The notes: generated from the letters alone by a model not told the origin. Positions 53,985-63,174 are shown, numbered from the stretch's first letter. The stretch: DNA of 64,000 bases from Bacteroidales bacterium (GCA_016342685.1 JAEINU010000001.1:970920-1034919), one strand, 5' to 3'. Numbers and translations are program-made.

Positions 53985-56477
53985 GTGAGTAAAAGAATCT
54001 TTATTTTTATTGCAATATTTTTTATATCTACATTATCAGCAATATCTCTAAATAACGAGAAAAAAAGTGTAGAAATAGTAAAAGCATCATCGTCGTTAAA
54101 GGTTGATGGAATATTATCAGAAGATGCATGGCAAAACGCTGCTGTGGCTAAAGATTTTATTCAATATGAACCTTATAATGGTAAAAAACCTTCCTTACCA
54201 ACCGAAGTAAAAGTCATTTACGATGATCAAGCAATTTATTTTGGTGCCATATTATATGATAATAATCCTGACAGTATAATTAAAGATCTTGGGGTTAGAG
54301 ATGAATTTACCGGAATGAATTCGGATTTATTTACAGTATTTATAAGCACATTTAACGATGGCGTAAATGCAGTTGAGTTTATGGTATCTGCTTCGGGTGT
54401 GCAGTCTGATGGTAAACATAATGGAGATAATGGCGATTCTAATTGGGATGGAGTTTGGGAAAGTGCTGTTGGATTTACCGATAATGCTTGGATTGTTGAA
54501 ATGAAAATACCTTATTCGGCCTTACGATTCTCAAAAAAGGAAGATCAAACATGGGGAATCCAATTTTTTAGATCGATTCGAAGATACAGAGAGTGGAGTT
54601 CTTGGAATTATGCAGATGTAAATATTCAAGGCTTGATAAATCAGTTAGGAGAAGTTGTTGGAATTAAGCATATTGAACCTCCTTTGCGCTTGTCCGTTAC
54701 TCCATATGTTTCTGCATATTTGGAAAATGATGCAGATGGAAATCAATGGAATAGTGATTTTAATGCTGGAATGGATTTAAAGTGGGGAATTAATCAAAGT
54801 TTTACTTTAGATATGATTTTAATTCCTGATTTTGGACAGGTTCAATCCGATGATGAAGTTCTTAATTTATCTCCGTACGAAGTTCGATACGATGAGAAAA
54901 GAGCATTCTTTACGGAAGGTACCGAATTGTTTAATAAGGGAAATATATTCTATTCTCGGAGGATCGGAAGTCGACCTAAGAACGCTGATGATGCTGAAGA
55001 CGACTTGCATTCTAACGAGATTGTAGACAATAATCCTATCGAAACACAATTAATAAATTCATCTAAAATATCAGGAAGAACCAGTGGAGGCTTGGGAATA
55101 GGATTTTTGAATGCAATGACTGGTTCTGTTGATGCAATTATAAAAGATACAATCCCTGAAATTGTATCTAATGGATTAGAAACAGAACTTAATTACAAAA
55201 AACGAAAGTTCAGAACTCAAGGTTTTACCAATTACAATATGCTTGTTTTAGATCAAACACTAAAAAACAATTCATATGTTAGTATTGCAAATACAAATGT
55301 GCAATATTCCGGAGAAGATTACACTGCAAATGTAACTGCAGCAGAATTTAAATTGATGAATAAAGAAAATTCGTATCAACTTTACGGAAGTGGAGCTTTA
55401 AGTCAGATCTATACCGATGCCTCAAGTTTAGGACATAAATACTTCTTGATGTTTGCAAAAACAAAAGGAAATTTCCAATTCGAAGTTGCTCACAACACTG
55501 AATCCGATACATACGATCCAAATGATATGGGTTATATTCAGCAAAACAATGAATCTACGTGGTATGGCGAATTGGATTATAATATTAACGAACCGTTTTG
55601 GAAAGTCTTGAATTGGCATAACGAAGTAAATTTCAGATATGAAAATCTTTATAAGCCACGAAAATTTTCTGAGTTTCAGTTTAGTGCAATAACTAATACA
55701 ACATTTGCAAAAAGTTATATTAATACTGGTTTGTTTGCAAGTGTTAAACCAATAGAAGGGTACGATCATTTTGAGCCACGAGTGGATGGTTGGAAATTTA
55801 AAACAGCTAGAGTTGTGATGGGTAATTGGTGGATCAGTACAGATTATCGCAAAAGAATTGCTGGTGATTTTAACGCAGGTGCATGGAAGGCTATGGATCA
55901 TAACCGATACGGCTATTGGATGGGATTTGGACCAAGACTTAGAATAAGCGATAAGTGGCTGTTAACCTATCGTTTAAGTATGGATAATGATTTTAACACA
56001 TATGGGTATATTGAAGATTACGAAAATACAAATTCTGATAATGAAACTGAAACAACAATAGATTTTGGTAAGCGAGATCAGTATACATTTATTAATACGC
56101 TTTCAACAAACTATATCTTTAATAATAAAATGTCGTTAAGCTTGCGTGTTCGTCATTATTGGAGCCGTGTTGAATACTACGATTATTACAGGCTTAAGGA
56201 AAATGGAGAGTTATCAGAATCTATTGGATATGATACTTATGGAAACGAAGAAAATTTAAATTACAACGCTTTCACTCTTGACATGAAATATTTATGGAGA
56301 TTTGCTCCAGGTAGTGAAATGGCGATTGTGTGGAAAAATGCTATTTATACTGATGACGAAAAACTCACTAATAATTTTATTGATAATTTAAATGACACCT
56401 TTGGATCATCACAAATAAATAGTATATCGTTTAAAATCCTGTTTTATTTGGATTATCACTATTTAAAAAGAAATTAG
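53985..56477 (+). CDS. DUF5916 exported beta-barrel protein with CBM9-like N-terminal domain, GTG start
   Basis: Opens with GTG; no upstream ATG fits, and GTG gives a good signal peptide (FIFIAIFFISTLSAIS). Residues ~25-240 form a CBM9-like sandwich (VDGILSEDAWQNAAVAKDF, IYDDQAIYFGAILYDNNPD, WIVEMKIPYSALRF). The remainder (about 245-830) is a long barrel-like region with DFGQVQSDDEVLNLSPYEVRY and KRAFFTEGTELFNKGNIFYSRR, the DUF5916 signature, ending in a barrel-like aromatic strand (INSISFKILFYLDYHYLK). Likely an outer-membrane protein; substrates are not known. Confidence 0.88.
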   Translation: MSKRIFIFIAIFFISTLSAISLNNEKKSVEIVKASSSLKVDGILSEDAWQNAAVAKDFIQYEPYNGKKPSLPTEVKVIYDDQAIYFGAILYDNNPDSIIKDLGVRDEFTGMNSDLFTVFISTFNDGVNAVEFMVSASGVQSDGKHNGDNGDSNWDGVWESAVGFTDNAWIVEMKIPYSALRFSKKEDQTWGIQFFRSIRRYREWSSWNYADVNIQGLINQLGEVVGIKHIEPPLRLSVTPYVSAYLENDADGNQWNSDFNAGMDLKWGINQSFTLDMILIPDFGQVQSDDEVLNLSPYEVRYDEKRAFFTEGTELFNKGNIFYSRRIGSRPKNADDAEDDLHSNEIVDNNPIETQLINSSKISGRTSGGLGIGFLNAMTGSVDAIIKDTIPEIVSNGLETELNYKKRKFRTQGFTNYNMLVLDQTLKNNSYVSIANTNVQYSGEDYTANVTAAEFKLMNKENSYQLYGSGALSQIYTDASSLGHKYFLMFAKTKGNFQFEVAHNTESDTYDPNDMGYIQQNNESTWYGELDYNINEPFWKVLNWHNEVNFRYENLYKPRKFSEFQFSAITNTTFAKSYINTGLFASVKPIEGYDHFEPRVDGWKFKTARVVMGNWWISTDYRKRIAGDFNAGAWKAMDHNRYGYWMGFGPRLRISDKWLLTYRLSMDNDFNTYGYIEDYENTNSDNETETTIDFGKRDQYTFINTLSTNYIFNNKMSLSLRVRHYWSRVEYYDYYRLKENGELSESIGYDTYGNEENLNYNAFTLDMKYLWRFAPGSEMAIVWKNAIYTDDEKLTNNFIDNLNDTFGSSQINSISFKILFYLDYHYLKRN

Positions 56478-56489
56478 AATTAAGGTATT

Positions 56490-56530
56490 ATATAAAAGAG
56501 ATCCAAGTTTATATTGGATCTCTTTTATAT
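56490..56530 (+). terminator. Intrinsic terminator after the DUF5916 gene
   Basis: A perfect 17-base inverted repeat, ATATAAAAGAGATCCAA and its complement, with a seven-base loop and T-rich second arm. Among the strongest hairpins in the window. Confidence 0.8.
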
Positions 56531-56561
56531 ATATATGGTTTGAATATAGATCAATAAAAAA

Positions 56562-56864
56562 ATGATAAAACATATTGTACTTTGGAAATTGAAAGATTAT
56601 GTACAAGGAAAAACCAAACAAGAAAATGCTTATTTAATTAAAACCTTACTTGAGGATTTAAATAATAGAATTCCCGGTTTATTAAAGCTGGAAGTCGGTA
56701 TTGATTTTAGCAATACCGAAAACTCAGCCGATGTAGTTTTATATTCTGAGTTTGAATCAAAGGCGGATTTAGAAAATTATCAAACGCATCCTGAGCACGA
56801 AAAGGTAAAACCATTTGTAGCGCAATGCAGACTGGAACGCCGAGTTATAGATTTTGAAATTTAA
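56562..56864 (+). CDS. Dabb (stress-responsive A/B barrel) protein
   Basis: 100 residues with the dimeric alpha/beta-barrel pattern: MIKHIVLWKLKDYVQGK at the start, a helix around NAYLIKTLLEDLNNRIPG, LKLEVGIDFSNTENSADVVLYSEFESKADLENYQTHPEHEKV, ending in VIDFEI. The family-typical YxxHPxH region is present (YQTHPEH). Such proteins are often stress-induced and may bind small hydrophobic ligands; the biochemical role is unsettled. Single gene between a strong terminator and the promoter of the GNAT gene. Confidence 0.9.
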   Translation: MIKHIVLWKLKDYVQGKTKQENAYLIKTLLEDLNNRIPGLLKLEVGIDFSNTENSADVVLYSEFESKADLENYQTHPEHEKVKPFVAQCRLERRVIDFEI

Positions 56865-56882
56865 ACTGATTTTGTATATTTG
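56853..56882 (+). promoter_or_regulatory. Bacteroidota promoter TTTG-N18-TATATTTG
   Basis: TTTG (56853-56856, at the end of the Dabb gene) and TATATTTG (56875-56882) match the consensus with an 18-base spacer. Transcription would start near 56889, leaving a leader of about 155 bases before the GNAT gene. Confidence 0.65.
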
Positions 56883-56920
56883 TACTTTATGCAAAAAACG
56901 ATTACATACTTCGTAAATTT

Positions 56921-56990
56921 TTCTATCCTGGTAGGATAAGAACAGTTTATTCTTTTTAAGAAATTAGATTCTCTTGAATCTAAGCTGTTC
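56921..56990 (+). ncRNA. Candidate structured leader RNA (hairpin plus three-way junction)
   Basis: Within the ~155-base leader of the GNAT gene: hairpin TATCCT-GGT-AGGATA (56924-56938), then an outer stem GAACAG/CTGTTC (56940-56945 with 56985-56990) enclosing two inner stems, TTCTT-TTT-AAGAA (56950-56962) and TTAGATTC-TCTT-GAATCTAA (56964-56983). All stems are perfect and nested without conflict, giving a compact three-way junction. No known riboswitch class is recognised. A 16-codon ORF (56889-56939, starting near the predicted transcription start) might be a leader peptide, but I rate this low. Confidence 0.4.
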
Positions 56991-57043
56991 GTGTATTCCA
57001 ATTTTAAAAATCAATAAATCTAATTTTATTAAAATTTATAATA

Positions 57044-58318
57044 ATGGATAACAAATATCTTATTAGACGAGTACAAAATCAAACAGACATAAATAAACTC
57101 ATTATCCTATTAAATAATGTATTTCAACCTGAGAGGGTTGGAAATTTAGCTAAAATATTTTTAGAATCGCTACCAGAATCAGAATGTAAATATTGGTTTA
57201 TTGCAGAGGAGAAAGAAACTAAAAATATTGTGTCTTCATTTACATTAATTCCGTGGTGTTGGGAATTAAAGGGAATTAAACTAAAAGTTGCTGAAATGGG
57301 ATTGGTTGCAACCGATGTAAACCATAGAGGTAAAGGTTTAATGCGATTGTTAAATCAGGAGTTTGACGCAGTTTTAAAAGAAGAAGAGTTTGATTTAGCT
57401 GTAATTCAGGGTATTCCTGGTTTTTACCACAAGTTTGGGTATCATTATGCCATTCCTATGGAAAATCACTTGAATATTTGTTTAAAAAATATTCCAAGTC
57501 AAGCAAAAACTAGAAGATTTGAAATTCGCAATGCAGAAATATCAGATATTCCCTTTCTGATTTCTGAAGATAAATCTTATCGTGATGCAAATTATATTTC
57601 AGTTTTTAGGAATACAAATACGTGGGAATATATTTTAAGACAAGGGAGAAAAACAGAATATGGGTCCGATGTAATTATTTTAGAATTTGAACAAGAAAAA
57701 TTTTATTGCAGAATTTTATTTCAAGGTTTCGGAAAGGGATTAATTGTAAGCGAAGTTAGTAATTCTATTTCTGAAGAATCTTTTATGTTTCTGTTAACAT
57801 ATTTGAAAAATAGGGCTATAATAGAAAACAAAGCTTTTATCAGATTTAATGTTGGTTTGGATTCGAGGCTTGGAGAAATGTTATTGTCTGCAGGTGTTCA
57901 AAAATCAAAACCATATGCATGGCAAGTTAAAATTCCTGATAAGATTAATTTTTTGAATAAACTCAAACCAGTTTTGGAATCTAGAATCGGGAATAGTGAA
58001 TTTTACGATTTTTCTAAAATTCTAAGATTAGATTTTTATTCAGAAACAATCGATGTTATTTTTAAGAATGGAAAAATCACAGAATTTCTTAGAAATATTA
58101 AAAATGAACCCGATTTTAGTTTCAATATTCCTGTGGATTTGTTCGCAAGTTTAATTTTAGGCCATAGAAATTGGGTTGAGTTACAGGAAAATCGGCCAGA
58201 CATAGCATCAATGCTGCTATATATCGATCCTGAGGAAAAACCAATGGATGATATTTCTGGAAAGTTGATTGATATACTATTTCCTAAACAAAAATCATGG
58301 ATTAATTTACAATATTAG
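57044..58318 (+). CDS. GNAT N-acetyltransferase, Eis-like multi-domain form
   Basis: 424 residues: an N-terminal GNAT domain (VAEMGLVATDVNHRGKGLMRLL, with the acetyl-CoA-binding R-G-K-G-L-M pattern), a second GNAT-like region (about 160-300), and a C-terminal SCP2-like domain (FLRNIKNEPDFSFNIPVDLFASLILG). This three-part layout is that of the Eis/enhanced-intracellular-survival acetyltransferase group, which modifies small amines or peptides including aminoglycosides in some species. The actual substrate is unknown. It is preceded by a long structured leader with its own promoter and followed by a hairpin terminator. Confidence 0.83.
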   Translation: MDNKYLIRRVQNQTDINKLIILLNNVFQPERVGNLAKIFLESLPESECKYWFIAEEKETKNIVSSFTLIPWCWELKGIKLKVAEMGLVATDVNHRGKGLMRLLNQEFDAVLKEEEFDLAVIQGIPGFYHKFGYHYAIPMENHLNICLKNIPSQAKTRRFEIRNAEISDIPFLISEDKSYRDANYISVFRNTNTWEYILRQGRKTEYGSDVIILEFEQEKFYCRILFQGFGKGLIVSEVSNSISEESFMFLLTYLKNRAIIENKAFIRFNVGLDSRLGEMLLSAGVQKSKPYAWQVKIPDKINFLNKLKPVLESRIGNSEFYDFSKILRLDFYSETIDVIFKNGKITEFLRNIKNEPDFSFNIPVDLFASLILGHRNWVELQENRPDIASMLLYIDPEEKPMDDISGKLIDILFPKQKSWINLQY

Positions 58319-58327
58319 TATATTATA

Positions 58328-58355
58328 AAATGTGAGTTTAAAACTCACATTTTTA
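58328..58355 (+). terminator. Intrinsic terminator after the GNAT gene
   Basis: AAATGTGAGT / ACTCACATTT with loop TTAAA and a T run. Confidence 0.8.
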
Positions 58356-58370
58356 TCTTTAAATAAATAA

Positions 58371-58401
58371 TGTGAATATTGGTAAGTTAAATATAGATTT
58401 G
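58371..58401 (+). promoter_or_regulatory. Candidate promoter TGTG-N19-TAGATTTG
   Basis: TAGATTTG (58394-58401) matches the box; TGTG at exactly 19 bases upstream is a three-of-four TTTG match. Start point near 58408. Confidence 0.5.
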
Positions 58402-58475
58402 ATAATTCTAATATTAAGAAACTTATTAAGATGAAAAGTGCTATGTGATACAACAGTATTGAGAAGGAATATGAA

Positions 58476-58505
58476 AAATGCGAGTTTAAGACTCGTATTT
58501 CTTGT
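58476..58505 (+). terminator. Terminator-like hairpin between promoter and S41 gene
   Basis: AAATGCGAGT / ACTCGTATTT (one G-T wobble), loop TTAAG, imperfect T run (TATTTCTTGTTT). It lies about 70 bases after the predicted transcription start, which fits either an attenuator for the S41 gene or the end of a ~100-base small RNA. Its sequence resembles the hairpin at 58328. Confidence 0.45.
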
Positions 58506-58569
58506 TTAATTTTTATTTATTTGCCAGATTTTAATATCAATCATTTTAAAAATATAAAACAATTATTAA

Positions 58570-59922
58570 ATGAGAAAATTACTGTTTATTTCATTGTTTC
58601 TAATTTCATATGTAACATATTCGCAAAATAGCGAAGATCAGTTTCGTGAAGATTATTTAGATGCTTGTAATCTTATTTCAAAAAAGTATGTTTATTTTGA
58701 ACGAAAAGTAAATCAAACAAGAGAAGCTTTTTATAATGAACATAAAAATTTTGCTGATTCAATTTATTGGGATGCAGAACGATTTGTTCAGGAAATACAT
58801 AATTTAAGATGTTTGTTTCCCGATGGACATTTTTCGTGGTCGGTGACAAAACAAATTTCGCCATTAGATAAATTCTATACCTTGGGATTCGTTAGTACTT
58901 TTACAAATGATAGTGCGTTAATTGTTAAAAAGGTTTACAAACAGCACAATAAAAAATTATTTAAAAACGATACAATTCTCACTATAAATAATATATTGGC
59001 AACAGAATTTATAAAGCAATTGGGAGACAAAGAACCACAATCTACTATAAATGCTACATTAGAAGTTGCCGCAAGAAATCTAACATTAAAAAAATATATT
59101 TCACCATTAGATTTTGATTTAAGTAAATACACAATCGAAGTTAAAAATGGTAAACGAAATAAAACAATTAAAGCCGAGTGGCAGGAATGTGGATTAACAA
59201 GTAATGTTTTTGAAGCTAGAAACAATTCAGAATTGTTATTGGTACAAAGAAATGGATATTTATCTTTAGAAGAAATACCTGAAAATTATTATTCGAATCA
59301 TTCATCATTTTATTTATACAATAAAACAATAGATTCGGTTAGTTTTTCAATTTTGCATTTGCGTGATTTTTTTGCATGGGAAGTTTCCGATATTGATTCA
59401 ATGATTCAAAAGCTTAATGAAATTAAGTCTGATTATTTGGTTCTTGATTTAAAAGATTGTAGTGGAGGAGCATTTGATGAAATGTTGTATCTCAGTTATG
59501 CTTTAGGTGTTAATAAATCTTTTAAGTTTTTTTACGATAATATTACAAATACAGATAAACGTTATACTGGAGTTTCTGATTTTGATTTTATTACAGAAAA
59601 AATACAACTTAATAATTCGTGGAATGGGAAAGTTATAGTACGATCGAATGAGATTTGTGGAAGTGCTTGTGATTTCTTTATCAGATGGATGAAAATTAAT
59701 AATCGTGCATTAATTGTTGGGAATCCTCCTGCGGGAAGAGGAGGGGGAACTGACCAGTTTGAACTATCTAATACGAAAACTACGATAAGTTTTCCTCAGA
59801 GAGAAAGAATTCCTATTCAATATCACAGAAGTGTTGAAGGAGATATTATGAATATTGATTTAATATCGGAGGAAACAATATTAAATATTTTAGAAAAAAT
59901 AAAGAGTACTAATAACTTATAA
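58570..59922 (+). CDS. Secreted S41-family serine protease (C-terminal processing-type)
   Basis: Signal peptide (SLFLISYVTYSQ) and an N-terminal helical region, a PDZ-like middle part (about 95-200), and an S41 catalytic domain: FSILHLRDFFAWEVS, YLVLDLKDCSGGAFDEML, and Ser365 in the EICGSACDFFIRW block, followed by GNPPAGRGGGTDQFEL. The catalytic Lys expected a few turns after the Ser is probably in RWMKINN. 450 residues is usual for the secreted S41 type. Function: likely trims or degrades envelope proteins. Its leader contains the candidate attenuator described above. Confidence 0.83.
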   Translation: MRKLLFISLFLISYVTYSQNSEDQFREDYLDACNLISKKYVYFERKVNQTREAFYNEHKNFADSIYWDAERFVQEIHNLRCLFPDGHFSWSVTKQISPLDKFYTLGFVSTFTNDSALIVKKVYKQHNKKLFKNDTILTINNILATEFIKQLGDKEPQSTINATLEVAARNLTLKKYISPLDFDLSKYTIEVKNGKRNKTIKAEWQECGLTSNVFEARNNSELLLVQRNGYLSLEEIPENYYSNHSSFYLYNKTIDSVSFSILHLRDFFAWEVSDIDSMIQKLNEIKSDYLVLDLKDCSGGAFDEMLYLSYALGVNKSFKFFYDNITNTDKRYTGVSDFDFITEKIQLNNSWNGKVIVRSNEICGSACDFFIRWMKINNRALIVGNPPAGRGGGTDQFELSNTKTTISFPQRERIPIQYHRSVEGDIMNIDLISEETILNILEKIKSTNNL

Positions 59923-59984
59923 CAAAAATTTATTGAAGGATTATTTTAAAATTTATTTAAACGACAATTTGAAATAATCCTTTT

Positions 59985-60800
59985 TTAATTCCATTCATTC
60001 ATTTTATCTCCAATAAATTTTATGATTTGATCATTTTCCGATTTCCCATTTCCTGTAATTTCAATGGGAGAGCCAATCGAAATAAAAATTTTGCGTTTTC
60101 GGCGAATTGGTCCTAAATCCCGAACTATTTTTCCATTACCCCAAAAATCAGTTTTTAGTGCAATTGGAACTACTTTTACTTTTGCCGATTTTGCCAATTT
60201 AACTCCTAAGGAATTAAAATCTTCAGGAATAAAAATATCTTTTCTAGCACCTTGTGGGAAGATTACAATAGAAGTTCCATTTTCTAAAAATTCTTTTCCT
60301 TGTTTTATCACTGACATTAGATCTTCGCGTGAATTTGATCTTCCTACCGCAATTGGTGTTCTTGCTCGCATTACTGGACCAAAAAGAAAATGACTTGTTA
60401 ATGCTTCTTTAACAACAAAAGTTACTTCTTTATGCGGTGCAATTAAAGCTGGGAATATCATCGATTCCATAGCACTCATATGATTGCTAATAAAAACCAC
60501 TGGTTCTTTGCAATCTTTAATATGATTTAGTCCGTCAATGTGAAATTTGCCACCACAATTTTCAATAAGCTTTAAAACCTTAAGTGACGATGAAACCCAC
60601 TTTTCAGTATCATATAAACCTTTTAAAGCAAGTTTTCTATTTTTGAAAATCAACATTATATATTTAAATACAAAATAGATTCTTGTATTCAGAAAAATCT
60701 TGTCAATAAGAATTCGCGAATTTTCTATAGTTGAATAAATATTATCGGTAAAAAGGGTATTTTTAACTAATTTCATTTGAATGCGTGTTTGAACATGCAA
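59985..60800 (-). CDS. Lysophospholipid acyltransferase-family (PlsC-like) protein with altered motifs
   Basis: 271 residues; the acyltransferase core has NHMSAMES where the catalytic H-x4-D motif is H-x4-E, and IFPQGARKD where FPEGTR is usual. Motif IV (KVVPIAL) and the general order agree with PlsC/1-acyl-glycerol-phosphate acyltransferases. Both key motifs vary, so the substrate or even activity may differ from classical PlsC. A start at MKLVKN (60776) is also possible. It may remodel membrane lipids or acylate a secondary product. Divergent from the WD40-caspase gene, with only 73 bases between. Confidence 0.8.
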   Translation of the reverse strand: MHVQTRIQMKLVKNTLFTDNIYSTIENSRILIDKIFLNTRIYFVFKYIMLIFKNRKLALKGLYDTEKWVSSSLKVLKLIENCGGKFHIDGLNHIKDCKEPVVFISNHMSAMESMIFPALIAPHKEVTFVVKEALTSHFLFGPVMRARTPIAVGRSNSREDLMSVIKQGKEFLENGTSIVIFPQGARKDIFIPEDFNSLGVKLAKSAKVKVVPIALKTDFWGNGKIVRDLGPIRRKRKIFISIGSPIEITGNGKSENDQIIKFIGDKMNEWN

Positions 60801-60873
60801 TTTTACAAAAATTAATAGTTTGAAAAAACAAATTGTATTTTTAACTTGAACACTTTCACTATATTTTTTTATT

Positions 60874-63174
60874 ATGGCAAAACTTTTTTTATTGATTGCA
60901 GTTCTTTTTTCTTTTAGTGTCTTTGGACAAGAATTTACTTATAAAGAGAAAAAGGAAATAAAAGGATATCCAGATTACATAATGGATAGTAAATTTTCTC
61001 CATTTCGGAATTATTTTGCATTAACAATAGGGAATAATAGTATTGAGATTTTTGATAAAGATTGGAACAAGATTTTCACACATCAGGGAAACCCGAAATC
61101 TGTAGGGGGACATTTAGCATTTTCTCCAGACGAGAAATATTTAGCTTATGCAAAGTATAAAAGCGATAATGATATTGCTATTATTCGATTAAAGGACCAG
61201 AAAGTAGTTCAGGTTTTAAATGGACATGCATATAATATTAATAAATTAGAATTTAGTCATGATGGGAAATGTTTAGTTAGTACTTCAAGCGACAATACTA
61301 TAAATATATGGGCTTGGGAAAATGATCAGATGATTTTGTCGCAAAAAATTAAGTATGATGATTCCGTAATGGGAGCAAGCTTTAGTTTTAACGATAAGTA
61401 TTTGGTTGCTGGAGGATACAATAAAACAATTTATTTGTACGAAAAAAAAGGAAATACATATCAGTTATTTGATACAATTCCCGGAATAAAATATAGGATT
61501 TATGATCTAGCATTTCACCCTACAAAGAATGAGTTTATTTCATCCTCACAATATCAAGTTCGAAGATATCGATTGGAGAATAAGAAGTTTAATTTTAAAG
61601 ATAGTATCGAGATTCGTGTAAACAGAACATTAAGATATAATTCGACAGGAGATTTTGTTGTTTTTGGAAAAGCTCAAGATGTAGTAATTCTAAAAATGGA
61701 AGAAAACCAAATGACAGAATTTGAAAAGATTTATCGTCATGGCGATTATGTTTTTGGGGGAGATTTTAGCGACGATGGCTTATTTTTAACAAGTTTTGGA
61801 TCCGATAAATCTTCAATAGTTTGGGAATTAACAGGCGTTAGTCCTTCTAAAAAATCGTTAATTACTAATTATATGGATGGAGAATTAACCTCTGCACAGA
61901 AAATAATTTTAACAGCCGATGTAATTAATAATATCCTAAATAAACTCGATTATAAATTAACGGCTCCTCGCGATGAGTTTGAAACTACCATTCAATATAA
62001 CGATCGAAGAGCTAAACTAAAATCAAATGTTTTAAATCAACTTCAGAACTTTACCGAAAAACATTTTAATATAAAGAAAAAGTCAAGTGTTGTTGAAATT
62101 TCAATAGATAGAATAGTTGGTTACAATGCCGACTTGGGTATATACAAAATACGATTTTTGGAAACAGATGCAGGTGTTAAAATCCCAATTGAGGATGCCA
62201 AACAGTTTAAGAAAAATTGGAAGAACTCTGTTGTAGTTGCAGAGAAAAAACAAAGTAAAGATGGTGTTTCCTTTGAATATAAAAACTTCAAATTAGTGAC
62301 TCCAGTCAGTAAAAATCGATTTGATGTAACGCTTGTCGAGAATCCTTTTCATATAATAAAGAAGACACGGAATACAAGTACACAAAGTGATATATCTGAG
62401 GGAGATATATCTAAAAATCATTTAAATACAGAGGGAGAAGGGGCTTTAGGAGTCGACCGAGCGCTTGTATTCGCAACTAATATATACGATTCTTTTTCCG
62501 AATTAGTAAATCCTGTATTGGATGCAACGACCGTAGCCGATGAACTCCAGTCGAACTATTTTGTACAAACAGAATTGGTGATAAATCCAACTTTAAAAGA
62601 AGCAATTGAGAAAATTCGTGAATATGCAAAAATGGATTATGGCAAGAATGATAATTTGTTAATTTTCTTTGCGGGACATGGAATTTACGACGAAGTTTTT
62701 AAAGAAGGGTATGTAATTTCTCGCGATTCAAAATCTGATGATGTTGCTAAAACTTCTTACTTATCGCATTCTAATTTACGTACGATGGTAAACAATATTC
62801 CTTGTGATCATATCTTATTGGTGATGGACGTTTGTTTTGGAGGAACTTTCGATCCACTAATTGCTTCGAAAAGCAGAGGTGCAGATATATATACCGAAGT
62901 TACAAATGAAGAATTTATTCAGCGTAAAAAGAAGTACAAAACAAGGCTATACTTAACATCAGGAGGTAAGGAGTATGTTCCTGACGGGCGTCCGGGACAT
63001 CACTCACCATTTGCCCGAAAGTTTCTGGAATCTTTAAGAAATTATGGTGGGAATGATGGGATTCTTACGATTAATGAGATTATTCAATATATTGAGAAAG
63101 TTGAACCACAACCTCGATTTGGTGAATTTGGCGATAATGAACCTGGTAGTGATTTTATATTTTTAGTGAAATAG
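60874..63174 (+). CDS. Exported WD40-propeller protein with C-terminal caspase-like domain
   Basis: Signal peptide (IAVLFSFSVFGQ), a WD40-like propeller (about 30-330: YIMDSKFSPFRNYFALTIGN, LEFSHDGKCLVSTSSDNTINIW, FSDDGLFLTSFGSDKSSIVW), a linker (about 340-500), and a C14 caspase-like domain with His602 in IFFAGHGIYD and Cys654 in LVMDVCFGG, the catalytic dyad. A short acidic/aromatic tail (GDNEPGSDFIFLVK) ends it. The WD40 part precedes the protease, the reverse of many bacterial caspase-WD40 proteins. It is predicted to act outside the cytoplasm. Target proteins are unknown. It overlaps ogt by 12 bases at the 3' end. Confidence 0.85.
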   Translation: MAKLFLLIAVLFSFSVFGQEFTYKEKKEIKGYPDYIMDSKFSPFRNYFALTIGNNSIEIFDKDWNKIFTHQGNPKSVGGHLAFSPDEKYLAYAKYKSDNDIAIIRLKDQKVVQVLNGHAYNINKLEFSHDGKCLVSTSSDNTINIWAWENDQMILSQKIKYDDSVMGASFSFNDKYLVAGGYNKTIYLYEKKGNTYQLFDTIPGIKYRIYDLAFHPTKNEFISSSQYQVRRYRLENKKFNFKDSIEIRVNRTLRYNSTGDFVVFGKAQDVVILKMEENQMTEFEKIYRHGDYVFGGDFSDDGLFLTSFGSDKSSIVWELTGVSPSKKSLITNYMDGELTSAQKIILTADVINNILNKLDYKLTAPRDEFETTIQYNDRRAKLKSNVLNQLQNFTEKHFNIKKKSSVVEISIDRIVGYNADLGIYKIRFLETDAGVKIPIEDAKQFKKNWKNSVVVAEKKQSKDGVSFEYKNFKLVTPVSKNRFDVTLVENPFHIIKKTRNTSTQSDISEGDISKNHLNTEGEGALGVDRALVFATNIYDSFSELVNPVLDATTVADELQSNYFVQTELVINPTLKEAIEKIREYAKMDYGKNDNLLIFFAGHGIYDEVFKEGYVISRDSKSDDVAKTSYLSHSNLRTMVNNIPCDHILLVMDVCFGGTFDPLIASKSRGADIYTEVTNEEFIQRKKKYKTRLYLTSGGKEYVPDGRPGHHSPFARKFLESLRNYGGNDGILTINEIIQYIEKVEPQPRFGEFGDNEPGSDFIFLVK

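Noticed and set aside
55428-55901. 157-residue antisense ORF
   Set aside because: Inside the DUF5916 gene on the opposite strand; no start context, no family match.
56889-56939. 16-codon ORF in the GNAT leader
   Set aside because: Starts at the predicted transcription start with no ribosome-binding room; could be chance, so not listed as a gene.
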